Positions 36,298 to 46,902 of a DNA stretch of 64,000 nt are shown piece by piece. The notes under the pieces are model-generated. The model was given only the letters and a program-made list of their open reading frames with translations, had not been told where the DNA came from and ran no database searches. The stretch lies in NCBI RefSeq assembly GCF_047971665.1, contig NZ_JBKEAA010000004.1, positions 1-64,000 of the forward strand, written 5' to 3'. The DNA comes from Castellaniella sp047971665 (GTDB lineage: Bacteria; Pseudomonadota; Gammaproteobacteria; Burkholderiales; Burkholderiaceae_B). The position numbers and the translations under genes were made by a program. How positions within the stretch are numbered: position 1 is the first letter of the stretch; every line of letters starts with the position of its first letter.

Positions 36298-37485
36298 ATG
36301 AACGAAACGAAAAATCGTGCACCCAGGACGCCGCGCAGGCGCTGGTCCTGGAACGATCCGGGCACGCGCGCGTTGATCTATCAGATCCTGATCCTGGGCC
36401 TGGTCGGTCTGGGCGTGTGGTACCTGGCTTCCAATACGCTGCACAATCTGGCGGCACGCAACATCTCCACCGGTTTCGATTTCCTGCACGAGGAAGCCGG
36501 TTTCGCCATCGGCGAATCGATGGTGGATTACAGCCCCGCCGACACCTATGGCCACGCGGTCCTGGTCGGCCTGCTCAACACCCTCAAAGTCTCCGTGATC
36601 GGCGTGATCACCGCCACCCTGTTCGGGACCTTGCTGGGCATCTGCCGCCTGTCCAAGAACTGGCTGGTCTCGCGCCTGTCCAGCCTCTACATCGAGGTCA
36701 TGCGCAACATCCCGCTGCTGTTGCAGCTGTTCTTCTGGTATGCCTTGATCACCGAGCTGATGCCGGGGCCTCGACAGGCCTTGCAGCCCATCTCGGACGT
36801 CTTCATCTCCAACCGTGGCCTGAAGCTCCCCTGGCTCAAGGGCGATGCCATGGACTGGATTTTCGGCGGGCTGGCGCTGGCCATCGTGCTGATCCTGCTG
36901 CTGGCCCACTGGGCGCGCCGCCATCAGGACGCCACCGGCAAGATCTTCCCCCTGGGGCGGGCCGCCCTGGGCCTGCTGATCGTGGTGCCCCTGCTGGCTT
37001 TCTGGATCAGCGGCGGGTCGCTTGAGCTGGACCGTCCCGAACTCAAGGGCTTCAACTTCCAGGGCGGCCTGAACATGTCGCCGGAATTCTCGGCGCTGCT
37101 GCTGGGACTGGTGACCTATACCTCGGCCTTCGTGGGCGAGGTCGTGCGCTCCGGCATTCAGGCCGTCAGCCAGGGCCAATGGGAGGCCGCCTCCTCGATC
37201 GGCCTGTCGCGTGCGCGCACGCTGCGGCTGGTGATCCTGCCGCAGGCCATGCGGGTGATCATTCCGCCCATGACCAGTCAGTACCTGAATCTGACGAAAA
37301 ACAGTTCTCTGGCCGTGGCGATCGGGTATCCCGACATCGTGGCTGTCACCAACACCATCCTGAACCAGACGGGGCAGGCCATCGAAGGCATCATGATCAT
37401 CATGGCCGCCTACCTGGTCGTCAGCCTGTCGATCTCGGTCTTCATGAACTGGTACAACAAGCGCATCGCGCTGGTGGAGCGATAG
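36298..37485 (+). CDS. aapQ: General L-amino-acid ABC transporter permease AapQ
   Basis: The 395-residue permease of the HisMQ type has an enlarged periplasmic insert, as usual for AapQ/BztB. The N-terminal helix and LLNTLKVSVIGVITATLFGTLLG begin the transporter core. The EAA loop is EAASSIGLSRARTLRLVILPQA. No strong ribosome-binding site is seen. It abuts aapM. Confidence 0.94.
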   Translation: MNETKNRAPRTPRRRWSWNDPGTRALIYQILILGLVGLGVWYLASNTLHNLAARNISTGFDFLHEEAGFAIGESMVDYSPADTYGHAVLVGLLNTLKVSVIGVITATLFGTLLGICRLSKNWLVSRLSSLYIEVMRNIPLLLQLFFWYALITELMPGPRQALQPISDVFISNRGLKLPWLKGDAMDWIFGGLALAIVLILLLAHWARRHQDATGKIFPLGRAALGLLIVVPLLAFWISGGSLELDRPELKGFNFQGGLNMSPEFSALLLGLVTYTSAFVGEVVRSGIQAVSQGQWEAASSIGLSRARTLRLVILPQAMRVIIPPMTSQYLNLTKNSSLAVAIGYPDIVAVTNTILNQTGQAIEGIMIIMAAYLVVSLSISVFMNWYNKRIALVER

Positions 37486-38580
37486 ATGGACCGCGTACTC
37501 CCTGGCACCGACCGTCTGCCGCCGCGTTCCGACACCGGCGTCCTCGGCTGGCTGCGCACCCGGCTGTTTTCTTCCCCGCTGAATGCGATCCTGACGATCC
37601 TGGCCCTCTGGCTGCTGCTGATGGCGATCCCGGCCCTGATCGACTATCTGCTCGTGAAACCCGACTTCGCCGCGACGACGGCGGCCCAGTGCCGCGAGAG
37701 CGGCGGCTACTGCTGGGCGTTCGTGCGCGAAAAGCATCGCCTGATCCTTTTCGGCATCTATCCCTACGACGAGCAATGGCGTCCGCTGCTGGCCTCGGTG
37801 ATCCTGGTGGGGGTGATCGTCTGCAGTTGCATCCGCTGGTTCTGGCGGCCGTTCCTGGGGCTGATGTGGGTGGTCGCCCTGGTGGCCGTCGGCGTGCTGA
37901 TGTGGGGCGGGGTGCTGGGCCTGAGCTATGTCGAGAACGCCAAATGGGGCGGTCTGCCGCTGACCCTGATCCTGTCGACCTTCGGCATTGCCTTTGCCTT
38001 CCCGTTCGGGTTGCTGCTCGCGCTGGGACGGCGCTCGCACATGCCGGGCGTCAAGGCCGTGTGCGTGGTCTACATCGAACTCATCCGCGGGGTGCCACTG
38101 GTCAGCCTGCTGTTCATGTCCTCGGTGATGCTGCCGCTGTTCCTGCCCGAAGGCTTCTCCATCGACAAGCTGCTGCGCGCCCAGATCGCCATCATCATGT
38201 TCGCGGCGGCCTACGTGGCCGAGACCGTGCGCGGCGGCCTGCAAGCCATTCCCAAGGGGCAGTACGAGGGGGCCGATTCCCTGGGATTGAGCTATTGGCA
38301 GCAGATGCGCAAGATCATCCTGCCCCAGGCGCTGAAGATCGTCATTCCGCCGCTGGTGGGGATTTTCATCTCCCTGTTCAAGGACACGTCCCTGGTGGTG
38401 ATCATCGGCATTTTCGACCTGACACAGGCGGCCAAGGCGGCCGTGTCCGACGCCGTCTGGCGCGGCTTCAGCACGGAATCCTATCTGTTCATCTCGGTCA
38501 TCTATTTCATCTTCTGCTTCTCGATCTCGCGGTACAGCCTCGCGCTGGAACGTCAGCTGGATCAAGGGCAGCATCGTTAA
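37486..38580 (+). CDS. aapM: General L-amino-acid ABC transporter permease AapM
   Basis: The 364-residue second permease subunit has about eight hydrophobic segments. The EAA loop is EGADSLGLSYWQQMRKIILPQA, and RGVPLVSLLFMSSVMLPLFLPEG is typical of AapM/BztC. Its ATG immediately follows the aapQ stop. It forms the membrane channel with AapQ. Confidence 0.94.
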   Translation: MDRVLPGTDRLPPRSDTGVLGWLRTRLFSSPLNAILTILALWLLLMAIPALIDYLLVKPDFAATTAAQCRESGGYCWAFVREKHRLILFGIYPYDEQWRPLLASVILVGVIVCSCIRWFWRPFLGLMWVVALVAVGVLMWGGVLGLSYVENAKWGGLPLTLILSTFGIAFAFPFGLLLALGRRSHMPGVKAVCVVYIELIRGVPLVSLLFMSSVMLPLFLPEGFSIDKLLRAQIAIIMFAAAYVAETVRGGLQAIPKGQYEGADSLGLSYWQQMRKIILPQALKIVIPPLVGIFISLFKDTSLVVIIGIFDLTQAAKAAVSDAVWRGFSTESYLFISVIYFIFCFSISRYSLALERQLDQGQHR

Positions 38581-38626
38581 TCTTCGTACTGGCGGGACGG
38601 TGATCCCGCCGCAGGAGCCTGCATCC

Positions 38627-39367
38627 ATGTCGGAATCCATCATCCGCCTGCAGAACGTCAACAAATGGTATGGGCAGTTTCACGTCCTCAAGGACCTGAA
38701 CCTGGATGTCGCGCCCAGTGAGCGCATCGTGATCTGCGGCCCGTCCGGGTCGGGTAAATCGACCATGATCCGCTGCATCAACCGCCTGGAGGAACACCAG
38801 GAAGGCCAGATCATCGTCGACGGCACCGAGCTGACCAACGATCTCAAGCAGATCGAGGCCATCCGCCGCGATGTCGGCATGGTGTTCCAGCATTTCAACC
38901 TGTTCCCCCACATGACGGTGCTGGAAAACCTGACGCTGGGGCCGGTGTGGGTGCTCAAGCGCCCCAAGGCCGAGGCCGAGGCGACCGCCATGAAATACCT
39001 GGAGCGGGTGCGCATCCCGGACCAGGCCAGAAAATACCCGGGTCAGCTGTCCGGCGGCCAGCAGCAGCGCGTCGCCATCGCCCGGTCGCTGTGCATGAAT
39101 CCCAAGATCATGCTGTTCGATGAGCCGACTTCCGCGCTGGACCCCGAAATGGTCAAGGAAGTGCTGGACGTGATGGTCGAGCTGGCCGAAGAAACCGGGA
39201 TGACCATGCTGTGCGTGACCCACGAGATGGGCTTTGCGCGCAAGGTCGCCAACCGGGTGATCTTCATGGATCACGGCGAGATCATCGAGCAGAACGCGCC
39301 GGACGCCTTTTTCGACAACCCGCAGAACGAGCGCACCAGGCTGTTCCTCAGCCAGATCCTGCATTGA
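38627..39367 (+). CDS. aapP: General L-amino-acid ABC transporter ATP-binding protein
   Basis: The 246-residue ATPase shows Walker A GPSGSGKST, signature LSGGQQQRVAIARS, Walker B IMLFDEPTSALDPE and switch His in VTHEMGFA. Start ATG 38627 follows a GGAG box; an ATG nine codons upstream is less likely. It is the last gene of the operon and is followed by a good terminator. Confidence 0.96.
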   Translation: MSESIIRLQNVNKWYGQFHVLKDLNLDVAPSERIVICGPSGSGKSTMIRCINRLEEHQEGQIIVDGTELTNDLKQIEAIRRDVGMVFQHFNLFPHMTVLENLTLGPVWVLKRPKAEAEATAMKYLERVRIPDQARKYPGQLSGGQQQRVAIARSLCMNPKIMLFDEPTSALDPEMVKEVLDVMVELAEETGMTMLCVTHEMGFARKVANRVIFMDHGEIIEQNAPDAFFDNPQNERTRLFLSQILH

Positions 39368-39385
39368 TCGGGCGCCTGGACGCGG

Positions 39386-39423
39386 CCCCGCCCTTCCGGA
39401 CAGGATCGGCGGGGTTGTTTTTT
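39386..39423 (+). terminator. Rho-independent terminator after aapP
   Basis: CCCCGCC (39386-39392) pairs with GGCGGGG (39408-39414) and is followed by TTGTTTTTT. It ends the aapJQMP operon. Confidence 0.85.
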
Positions 39424-39526
39424 GGATGTCGAGAGCCGCGTGAGCCAGCGCCGGGGATAGAATAAGTCACATCGGTGCCCATGCTTTTTGCTACGCTGTT
39501 CAAGTCTCGACAAAAAGGAGAATGCG

Positions 39527-40180
39527 ATGCATACAGTCACGAAGCGGCTTGCCCGCACGACGGTGATCGGCAGTCTGGTGCTTCTGACGGCTTGCGCCAA
39601 CATGTCGCCCCAGGGCAAGAACACGGCGGTCGGGGCTGGCGCGGGCGCGGCCATCGGCGCCGGGCTGGGGGTGCTCATCGGCGATTCCAGCAAGGCCGCC
39701 CTGATCGGCGCCGGGATCGGCACGGTGGTGGGCACGGTCGTCGGCTACAACTGGAAAGCAGTCAAGCAGGATGTCGAAAAATCCGGCGCCTCCAACCTGG
39801 GGATCGATGTCATCGAAATGCCCGATGGCACCCTGAAGGTCAACATCCCGAGCAATGTTTCGTTCGATACCAACAAGGCGGTGCTGAAACCGGCGTTGCT
39901 CCCCGTCCTGGACAGTGTGGCCCGGGCCTTGAACCAGCATGCCGAACTGCGCGCCAAGGCCATCGGCCATACCGATTCGACCGGCAGCGACGCGGTCAAC
40001 ATGCCGCTGTCCCGGCGCCGCGCCGGCGCGGTCACGCAGTATCTGACGGGGCAGGGTGTGGCGGCGGGCCGGCTGACGGCCGAAGGCCATGGCGCCGCCA
40101 GCCCGGTGGGCGACAACGGCACGGTCGAGGGCCGCGCCCTGAACCGCCGGGTCGAGCTGTTCCTGTACGCCGTCAAATAG
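39527..40180 (+). CDS. OmpA-family peptidoglycan-binding lipoprotein
   Basis: The 217-residue protein starts at ATG 39527 after AAAGGAG. A lipobox (LLLTAC, Cys at about residue 23) is followed by a glycine-zipper segment (GAGAGAAIGAGLGVLIG, IGAGIGTVVGTVVG). A C-terminal OmpA domain covers ~105-217, with FDTNKAVLKP, GHTDSTGSDAVNMPLSRRRA and the final NRRVEL. It should tether outer membrane to peptidoglycan. Similar to the YiaD type of lipoproteins. Confidence 0.92.
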   Translation: MHTVTKRLARTTVIGSLVLLTACANMSPQGKNTAVGAGAGAAIGAGLGVLIGDSSKAALIGAGIGTVVGTVVGYNWKAVKQDVEKSGASNLGIDVIEMPDGTLKVNIPSNVSFDTNKAVLKPALLPVLDSVARALNQHAELRAKAIGHTDSTGSDAVNMPLSRRRAGAVTQYLTGQGVAAGRLTAEGHGAASPVGDNGTVEGRALNRRVELFLYAVK

Positions 40181-40190
40181 GCGCTTGCGC

Positions 40191-40214
40191 GGCGAGACGG
40201 ATCCGCGTCTCGCC
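40191..40214. terminator. Hairpin between convergent OmpA-type gene and thiC
   Basis: GGCGAGACG-GATCCG-CGTCTCGCC is a 9-bp perfect stem just after the OmpA-type stop. There is no clear T-run, so it is a possible bidirectional terminator. Confidence 0.45.
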
Positions 40215-40286
40215 ACGCATCGCGCCCACGGTCTGCGCTGCGCCGCGATGGTTGTCGCCATCGCGGCGCATGCACGGTCCGGCGCA

Positions 40287-42200
<1,914 letters not shown>

Positions 42201-42309
42201 GATGGAGCTCCAGGTTCGAAAAGGTTTCGGAAATGGAGCCGAGTCGGGGAGGGGAAAGCGAGTTCCGGGGAAGGATGGTCTCGGGGAGAAGATGAAACCG
42301 GGGAGGAAA
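42201..42309 (-). promoter_or_regulatory. Expression platform between TPP aptamer and thiC
   Basis: The ~110-nt leader between the aptamer and the thiC TTG codon is pyrimidine-rich on the mRNA strand. It has no obvious T-tailed terminator, so control at translation initiation is more likely than termination, which is inference. Confidence 0.45.
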
Positions 42310-42399
42310 CCGCACGCTCCCAGCATCGGCATTATCCGTACTGGTACGAAGGGTTTTTCTCAACACGCCGGCGCTGCCGGCGAGTACCCCTGCGTGCGG
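42310..42399 (-). ncRNA. TPP riboswitch (THI element)
   Basis: On the minus strand the conserved elements appear in order: CAGGGGTACTC, a variable P3 hairpin (GCCGGCAGCGCCGGC), GTTGAGAAAAACCC, then ACGGATAATGCCGATGC and TGGGAG. P1 is closed by a perfect 8-bp pair, CCGCACGC (42392-42399) with GCGTGCGG (42310-42317). It lies in the leader of thiC, the classic target. Confidence 0.96.
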
Positions 42400-42401
42400 C
42401 C

Positions 42402-42407
42402 AGTATA
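42402..42407 (-). promoter_or_regulatory. Probable -10 box of the thiC leader
   Basis: TATACT on the minus strand lies just before the aptamer, placing transcription start a few bases into P1 or just before it. The -35 element is weak. Confidence 0.5.
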
Positions 42408-42514
42408 CCCGCCATTTCGTTCGGGGGCGGCGCCGTCGGGGTCGCCGTCTCGTGCGAAACCGGTGCCGTCAGCGCCAAAGACGCGCGTCCGGCCGGCAGA
42501 GCTCCGGGGACTGT

Positions 42515-42883
42515 TTACGCTTTGTCACCCGAAATCAGCAGGCTGTCGATCAGGGCGCTGACGGCGCGCTCCACGACCTGGCGGTCCTTGCGCGTCAACG
42601 TCCAGAACTGGGCGGGGTCGATGGAGGAAAAAGGCCAGGCGCCTTCAGCCAGGGACCTGGCGACGACCGGGAGCGGCATCATGTCGCCCTGGCCCCGGCT
42701 CAGCCAGTAGATATCCACCTCCAGGGTCTGAGCCAGGCTCAGCAGCTTCTTGGGGGATTGGCGGGTGCCGTTCTCGTAGCTGGAGATGGCACTTTGCGAC
42801 AGATCGCAGGCACGTGCGAGGGCCACCTGCGACAGACCGCGCAGGAGACGCGCATGCCGGAGTCTGTCCGCAAAGGTATCCAT
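42515..42883 (-). CDS. XRE-family HTH regulator
   Basis: The 122-residue protein has an N-terminal Cro/CI-type HTH (residues ~5-62: LRHARLLRGLSQVALARACDL, SQSAISSYENGTRQSPKKLLSLA). The C-terminal helical tail is of unknown role. It is transcribed divergently from the winged-helix gene at 42980 across ~96 AT-rich bases, suggesting a shared regulatory region. It is not obviously linked to thiC. Confidence 0.88.
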   Translation of the reverse strand: MDTFADRLRHARLLRGLSQVALARACDLSQSAISSYENGTRQSPKKLLSLAQTLEVDIYWLSRGQGDMMPLPVVARSLAEGAWPFSSIDPAQFWTLTRKDRQVVERAVSALIDSLLISGDKA

Positions 42884-42979
42884 CTGTTCATTTGACTAAA
42901 AACAGGAATTACATTGGTATTTATGGAATAATGCATTTGTAATATTTCACAAATCTCACCAGCCTCTGGGACGGAACGC
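42884..42979. promoter_or_regulatory. Shared AT-rich promoter region of the divergent regulators
   Basis: The spacer is strongly AT-rich against the genome background. ATTACA (42910-42915) and TGTAAT (42940-42945) form 6-bp arms about 24 bp apart. This is a candidate operator for the XRE protein or its divergent partner. Confidence 0.35.
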
Positions 42980-43684
42980 ATGCGAGACCGACGGGTGTTG
43001 GCATTGGCGCCGGATGACAATGCGGATGTGCGGTATCTGCGGGCCGAAGGCTGCCGGATACAGCGCTATCGCTCCATTGCCGACGTCGACCGGAAAACGC
43101 TTCAGGCGGGGATGCAGGACAGCGATGCGGTCTTGTTGATGGCCGATGCGGCCGCCAACTGCCGGGTGGCCAGTCTGGCGCGCGACATGGAGCGGCCCCC
43201 GGATCTGGTGGCCGTGATGAGGCCTGCGCATCGAGGCGAACTGACGGCGCTGTTGCGGGTCGGCGTGGATTGCGTGATGAGACAGGGCGATCCGCCCTCG
43301 TTGCTGGCCGCAGTGCTGCGTGCGCTGCATCTGCGCCGCCTCGATCGATCCGGCGCCGGGGCGCCGGCGGCCAGTCACTGCATCGGTTCCTGGTCCCTGG
43401 AAAACCAGGGCTGGTGCCTGCGACATGGCGATGGCGCCTTGCTGCGCCTGTCCGTCTCCGAGCGTGCGATCCTGGTCTGTCTGTTCGAGGCGCCAGGACA
43501 TGTCGCCAGTCATGCCATGCTGGACCAGGCGCTGCGCCTGGGCTGGCAGCATGCCGGCGGACCCCGGCCTCACCGTCCCAGGCCGCGCGGGATCATCAGC
43601 CGGCTGCGCTTGCGGGGACAGCAGGCGGGCATGGACCCGCCCGTCCAGTCGCTGCGCGGCTACGGTTACGTCTGGGAAATCTGA
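42980..43684 (+). CDS. Winged-helix regulator with degenerate receiver-like domain
   Basis: The 234-residue protein has a C-terminal OmpR/PhoB-type winged helix (LSVSERAILVCLFEAPG ... VQSLRGYGYVWEI). Its N-terminal ~115 residues have receiver-like spacing but lack the phospho-acceptor: VLLMADAA replaces the usual LLDxxLP, and the switch Lys region reads RQGDPPSLLAAV. It therefore probably works without phosphorylation. There is no histidine kinase nearby. It is divergent from the XRE gene. Confidence 0.8.
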   Translation: MRDRRVLALAPDDNADVRYLRAEGCRIQRYRSIADVDRKTLQAGMQDSDAVLLMADAAANCRVASLARDMERPPDLVAVMRPAHRGELTALLRVGVDCVMRQGDPPSLLAAVLRALHLRRLDRSGAGAPAASHCIGSWSLENQGWCLRHGDGALLRLSVSERAILVCLFEAPGHVASHAMLDQALRLGWQHAGGPRPHRPRPRGIISRLRLRGQQAGMDPPVQSLRGYGYVWEI

Positions 43685-43706
43685 CGCCAGGCGATCCGGC
43701 CCGGAT

Positions 43707-44957
43707 TCAGCGGTAGCGCTGGACGCCCAGATCGTCGTGGCGGATGTCGGGCTGCTTGCCGGACACGATGTCGGCGATCAGCCGGCCGCTGCCGCAGGAC
43801 ATGGTCCAGCCCAGGGTGCCGTGACCGGTATTCAGGAACAGATTGCCCAGCCGGGTCGGCCCGACGATGGGGGTGCTGTCCGGGGTCTTGGGCCGCAGGC
43901 CGGTCCAGAAATGCACATCGCCCGGCGCGTAGCTGCCGGGGAACAGATCGTTGAGCACCATTTCCAGCGTCCGCTGGCGGCGGGTGTCCAGTGCCGTGTC
44001 GTAGCCCACGACCTCGGCTATGCCGCCGACGCGGATGCGTTCGTCGAACCGGGTCAGGGCGATCTTGTAGGTTTCGTCGAGCAGCGTGGAGACCGGCGCC
44101 CGTTGCGGGTCGGCGATATCCACGGTGATGGAATAGCCTTTCATCGGGTAGACCGGGATGTCGACCAGGCCGCGCAGCAGCAGGGGCGAATAGGAACCCA
44201 GGGCGACCACGTAGGCGTCAGCCTGTTCCACGCCGGTGGCGCACTGCACCCCCGTGACGCGATCGCCCGCCGTCAGCAGGGACTGGATGGTGGCCCCGTA
44301 GCGGAACTGCACGCCTTCGGCCCCGGCCAGGCGGGTCAGGGCATGGGTGAACAGGCGGCAGTCGCCGGTCTCGTCGTCGGGGGTGCGCAGGCCGCCCACC
44401 AGCTTGTGGCGTACCTGGGCCAGCGCGGGTTCGTACTGGGCCAGCCGGTCGCCATCGACCAGTTCATGGACAATGCCGGCCTCGGTCAGGGCCTGGACGT
44501 CGCGCTGGGCGCTGTCCATCTGTTTTTGAGTGCGGAAGAGCTGCAGGGTGCCCTGGCGCCGGCCCTCGTACTGGATGCCGGTATCGGCTTGCAGCGCATG
44601 CAGGCACTGGCGGCTGTAGGCCGACAGGCGCAGCATGCGATCCTTGTTGGCGGCGTAGCGGGCCGGGGTGCAGTTGCGCCACATGTCCAGCATCCAGCGC
44701 AGCTGGAACAGGCTGCCGTCGGGACGGATGCTCAGCGGGGCGTGCGGGGTGAACAGCCATTTGAGCGCCTTGAGCGGAATGCCGGGCGCGGCCCAGGGCG
44801 AGGAATACCCAAAGGACAGCTGGCCGGCATTGCCGAAGCTGGTTTCCTCTGCCGTCCCGCTTTCGCGGTCGAGCACGGTGACTTCGTGTCCTTGCCGGGC
44901 CAGATAATAGGCGCTCGTGACCCCCACGACACCGGCACCCAGAACGAGAACCTTCAT
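43707..44957 (-). CDS. dadA: D-amino acid dehydrogenase small subunit
   Basis: The 416-residue FAD-dependent, membrane-associated enzyme oxidises D-alanine and other D-amino acids to keto acids. The dinucleotide fold is MKVLVLGAGVVGVTSAYYLA, followed by EVTVLDRE. Family blocks are ETSFGNAGQLSFGYSSPWAAPG and FLNTGHGTLGWTMSCGSG. It is divergent from an Lrp-type regulator, the usual arrangement for catabolic dad genes. No alanine racemase gene (dadX) is adjacent. Confidence 0.96.
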   Translation of the reverse strand: MKVLVLGAGVVGVTSAYYLARQGHEVTVLDRESGTAEETSFGNAGQLSFGYSSPWAAPGIPLKALKWLFTPHAPLSIRPDGSLFQLRWMLDMWRNCTPARYAANKDRMLRLSAYSRQCLHALQADTGIQYEGRRQGTLQLFRTQKQMDSAQRDVQALTEAGIVHELVDGDRLAQYEPALAQVRHKLVGGLRTPDDETGDCRLFTHALTRLAGAEGVQFRYGATIQSLLTAGDRVTGVQCATGVEQADAYVVALGSYSPLLLRGLVDIPVYPMKGYSITVDIADPQRAPVSTLLDETYKIALTRFDERIRVGGIAEVVGYDTALDTRRQRTLEMVLNDLFPGSYAPGDVHFWTGLRPKTPDSTPIVGPTRLGNLFLNTGHGTLGWTMSCGSGRLIADIVSGKQPDIRHDDLGVQRYR

Positions 44958-45025
44958 GATGTACCTTTTGTGATCCTGTGAATTATTTTTTATTGATGAT
45001 AGGCAATATTCCCAGATAAATTTTT

Positions 45026-45046
45026 ATGAAAAAATTCAGTTTTCAT
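45026..45046. promoter_or_regulatory. Candidate Lrp-type operator between dadA and its regulator
   Basis: ATGAAAA (45026-45032) and TTTTCAT (45040-45046) form perfect arms around a 7-bp spacer, in an AT-rich region. Size and composition fit Lrp-family sites, and the position fits control of both divergent genes. Confidence 0.6.
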
Positions 45047-45196
45047 GAAAATATATAGGTATGAGTGAAAGCCGATGGGGTGAGCAGGACTCAATCCTGG
45101 TGCACCGCAAGGTTTCCGATCCTTGGGGCCGGGACCGGGGCCGCGCGTGGGCGCGGCGGCATCCCGGCACCGGTTCCCCCGTTCAGGAGAATCATC

Positions 45197-45685
45197 ATGC
45201 GCGTACAGAAGGAATCTGTCCATGCCCTGGACAAGATCGATCGTCGCATTCTGGATCTGTTGCAGCAGAATGGCCGTCTGTCGATGACGGAGCTGGCCGA
45301 TGCGGTGGGGCTGACGGTGACGCCGTGCATCGAACGCGTGCGCCGCCTGGAGCGGGATGGCGTGATCACCGGCTACCATGCCCGGGTATCGCCGGCCGCG
45401 CTGGATGCCGGCTTGCTGGTGTTCGTCGAGATCAGCATGTCGAGCAAGTCCAGCCGGGCGTTCGAGGATTTCCGACGCGAGGTGCTGTGCGTGCCCCAGG
45501 TGCTCGAATGCCACTTGGTCTCAGGGGACTTCGACTACATGGTCAAGGCGCGGATCAAGGAAATCAGCCAGTACCGCAATCTGCTGGGCGAGATCCTGTT
45601 GCGCCTGCCGGGTGTGACGCAGACCAAGAGCTGTGTGGTGATGGAAGAGGTCAAGGAGACCTTGTTCATCCCGGCGCAGCGTTAG
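45197..45685 (+). CDS. Lrp/AsnC-family regulator, probable dadA activator
   Basis: The 162-residue protein has an HTH domain (ALDKIDRRILDLLQQNGRLSM ... VTPCIERVRRLERDGVI) and a C-terminal RAM ligand-binding domain (VFVEISMSSKSS ... VSGDFDYMVKARIKEISQY). ATG 45197 with a CAGGAG box is preferred. It is transcribed away from dadA, so it likely senses an amino acid such as alanine and activates dadA (inferred by analogy with DadR/Lrp). Confidence 0.92.
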   Translation: MRVQKESVHALDKIDRRILDLLQQNGRLSMTELADAVGLTVTPCIERVRRLERDGVITGYHARVSPAALDAGLLVFVEISMSSKSSRAFEDFRREVLCVPQVLECHLVSGDFDYMVKARIKEISQYRNLLGEILLRLPGVTQTKSCVVMEEVKETLFIPAQR

Positions 45686-45717
45686 CGCCGCGCGGGTACG
45701 CGTCGGCCGTCCCCGGC

Positions 45718-46866
45718 TCAGGCGCCGGGGCGGGCGACGATCATGTTGTCGCGATGGATCAGTTCGGGATCGGACAGATGCCCCAGGATCTCCGCGATGC
45801 GGGCGCTGGGCTGGCGCAGAATGCGCACGGTGTCGGCGGACGAGTAGTTGATCAGGCCGCGGCCGCATTCCACGCCATGTTCATCCACGCAGGCCACGAC
45901 GTCGCCGCGTTCGAAATCGCCCTCGACGGCGATCACGCCGATGGGCAGCAGACTGCGATGGCCCTGGGTCAGCGCCCGCACGGCGCCGGCGTCCAGGGTG
46001 ACGCGCCCGCGCAGACGCAGGTGATTGGCCAGCCAGCGTTGCCGGGCCGAGCGCACCGGCAGCACGGCGCGCAGTTCGGTGCCGATGGGCTCGCCCGAAG
46101 CCAGACGTTGCAGCACGGCTGGTTCGCGGCCCGACGCAATGATGGTGTGGCCGCCGCTGTTGGCGGCGCGGCGCGCGGCCAGGACCTTGGTCAGCATGCC
46201 CCCCGTGCCGATCGCGCTGCCGGAACCGCCCGCCATGGCCTCCAGCGCGGGGTCGCCCGCCTGGCCCTGGTGGATGAAGCGCGCGTCCGGATGCTTGCGT
46301 GGGTCGGCGCTGTACAGGCCGGACTGATCGGTCAGGATGATCAGCACGTTGGCCTCGATCAGGTTGGTCACCAGGGCGCCCAGAGTGTCGTTGTCCCCGA
46401 GGCGGATTTCGTCGGTGACGACCGTGTCGTTCTCGTTGACGATGGGCAGCACGCCCAGCGCCAGCAGCGTGTTCAGGGTGCTGCGCGCATTCAGGTAGCG
46501 GCGCCGGTCGGCCAGATCCTCGTGCGTCAGCAGAATCTGGGCGGTGCGCACGCCGTGGCGGGCGAAAGCGGCCTCGTAGGCCTGGATCAGGCCCATCTGG
46601 CCGACGGCGGCGGCCGCCTGCAGTTCGGACATGGCCTTGGGCCGCCGGGGCCAGCCCAGCCGCGCCATGCCTTCGGCGATCGCGCCGCTGGACACCAGCA
46701 CCAGTTGCCGCCCCGAGGCGTACAGGCCGGCGATCTGCCCGGTCCATTGCGCCACGGCCTCCTGGTCGATGCCCCGGCCTTCGTTGGTGACCAGGGATGA
46801 GCCGAATTTGAGGACGAGACGTTTTGCATCCCGGGCGACGGACGGGGAAAGTTCCGGACGAGTCAT
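45718..46866 (-). CDS. proB: Glutamate 5-kinase
   Basis: The 382-residue first enzyme of proline synthesis makes glutamyl-5-phosphate. The amino-acid kinase domain (RLVLKFGSSLVTNEGRG; VPIVNENDTV-like LPIVNENDTVV; GGMLTKVLAARRAA) is followed by a C-terminal PUA domain (VDEHGVECGRGLINYSS). It lies just downstream of obgE on the same strand, a common betaproteobacterial order. Confidence 0.96.
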   Translation of the reverse strand: MTRPELSPSVARDAKRLVLKFGSSLVTNEGRGIDQEAVAQWTGQIAGLYASGRQLVLVSSGAIAEGMARLGWPRRPKAMSELQAAAAVGQMGLIQAYEAAFARHGVRTAQILLTHEDLADRRRYLNARSTLNTLLALGVLPIVNENDTVVTDEIRLGDNDTLGALVTNLIEANVLIILTDQSGLYSADPRKHPDARFIHQGQAGDPALEAMAGGSGSAIGTGGMLTKVLAARRAANSGGHTIIASGREPAVLQRLASGEPIGTELRAVLPVRSARQRWLANHLRLRGRVTLDAGAVRALTQGHRSLLPIGVIAVEGDFERGDVVACVDEHGVECGRGLINYSSADTVRILRQPSARIAEILGHLSDPELIHRDNMIVARPGA

Positions 46867-46902
46867 GATGGCGGTTGGCGGCCTGAGCGGATGCGGGAAA
46901 GT

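Noticed and set aside
36085..38664. Very long minus-strand ORF (859 codons) over the aapJ/aapQ/aapM genes
   Set aside because: It is His/Gln/Arg-rich with no domain, and it is the antisense shadow of three well-supported permease and binding-protein genes.
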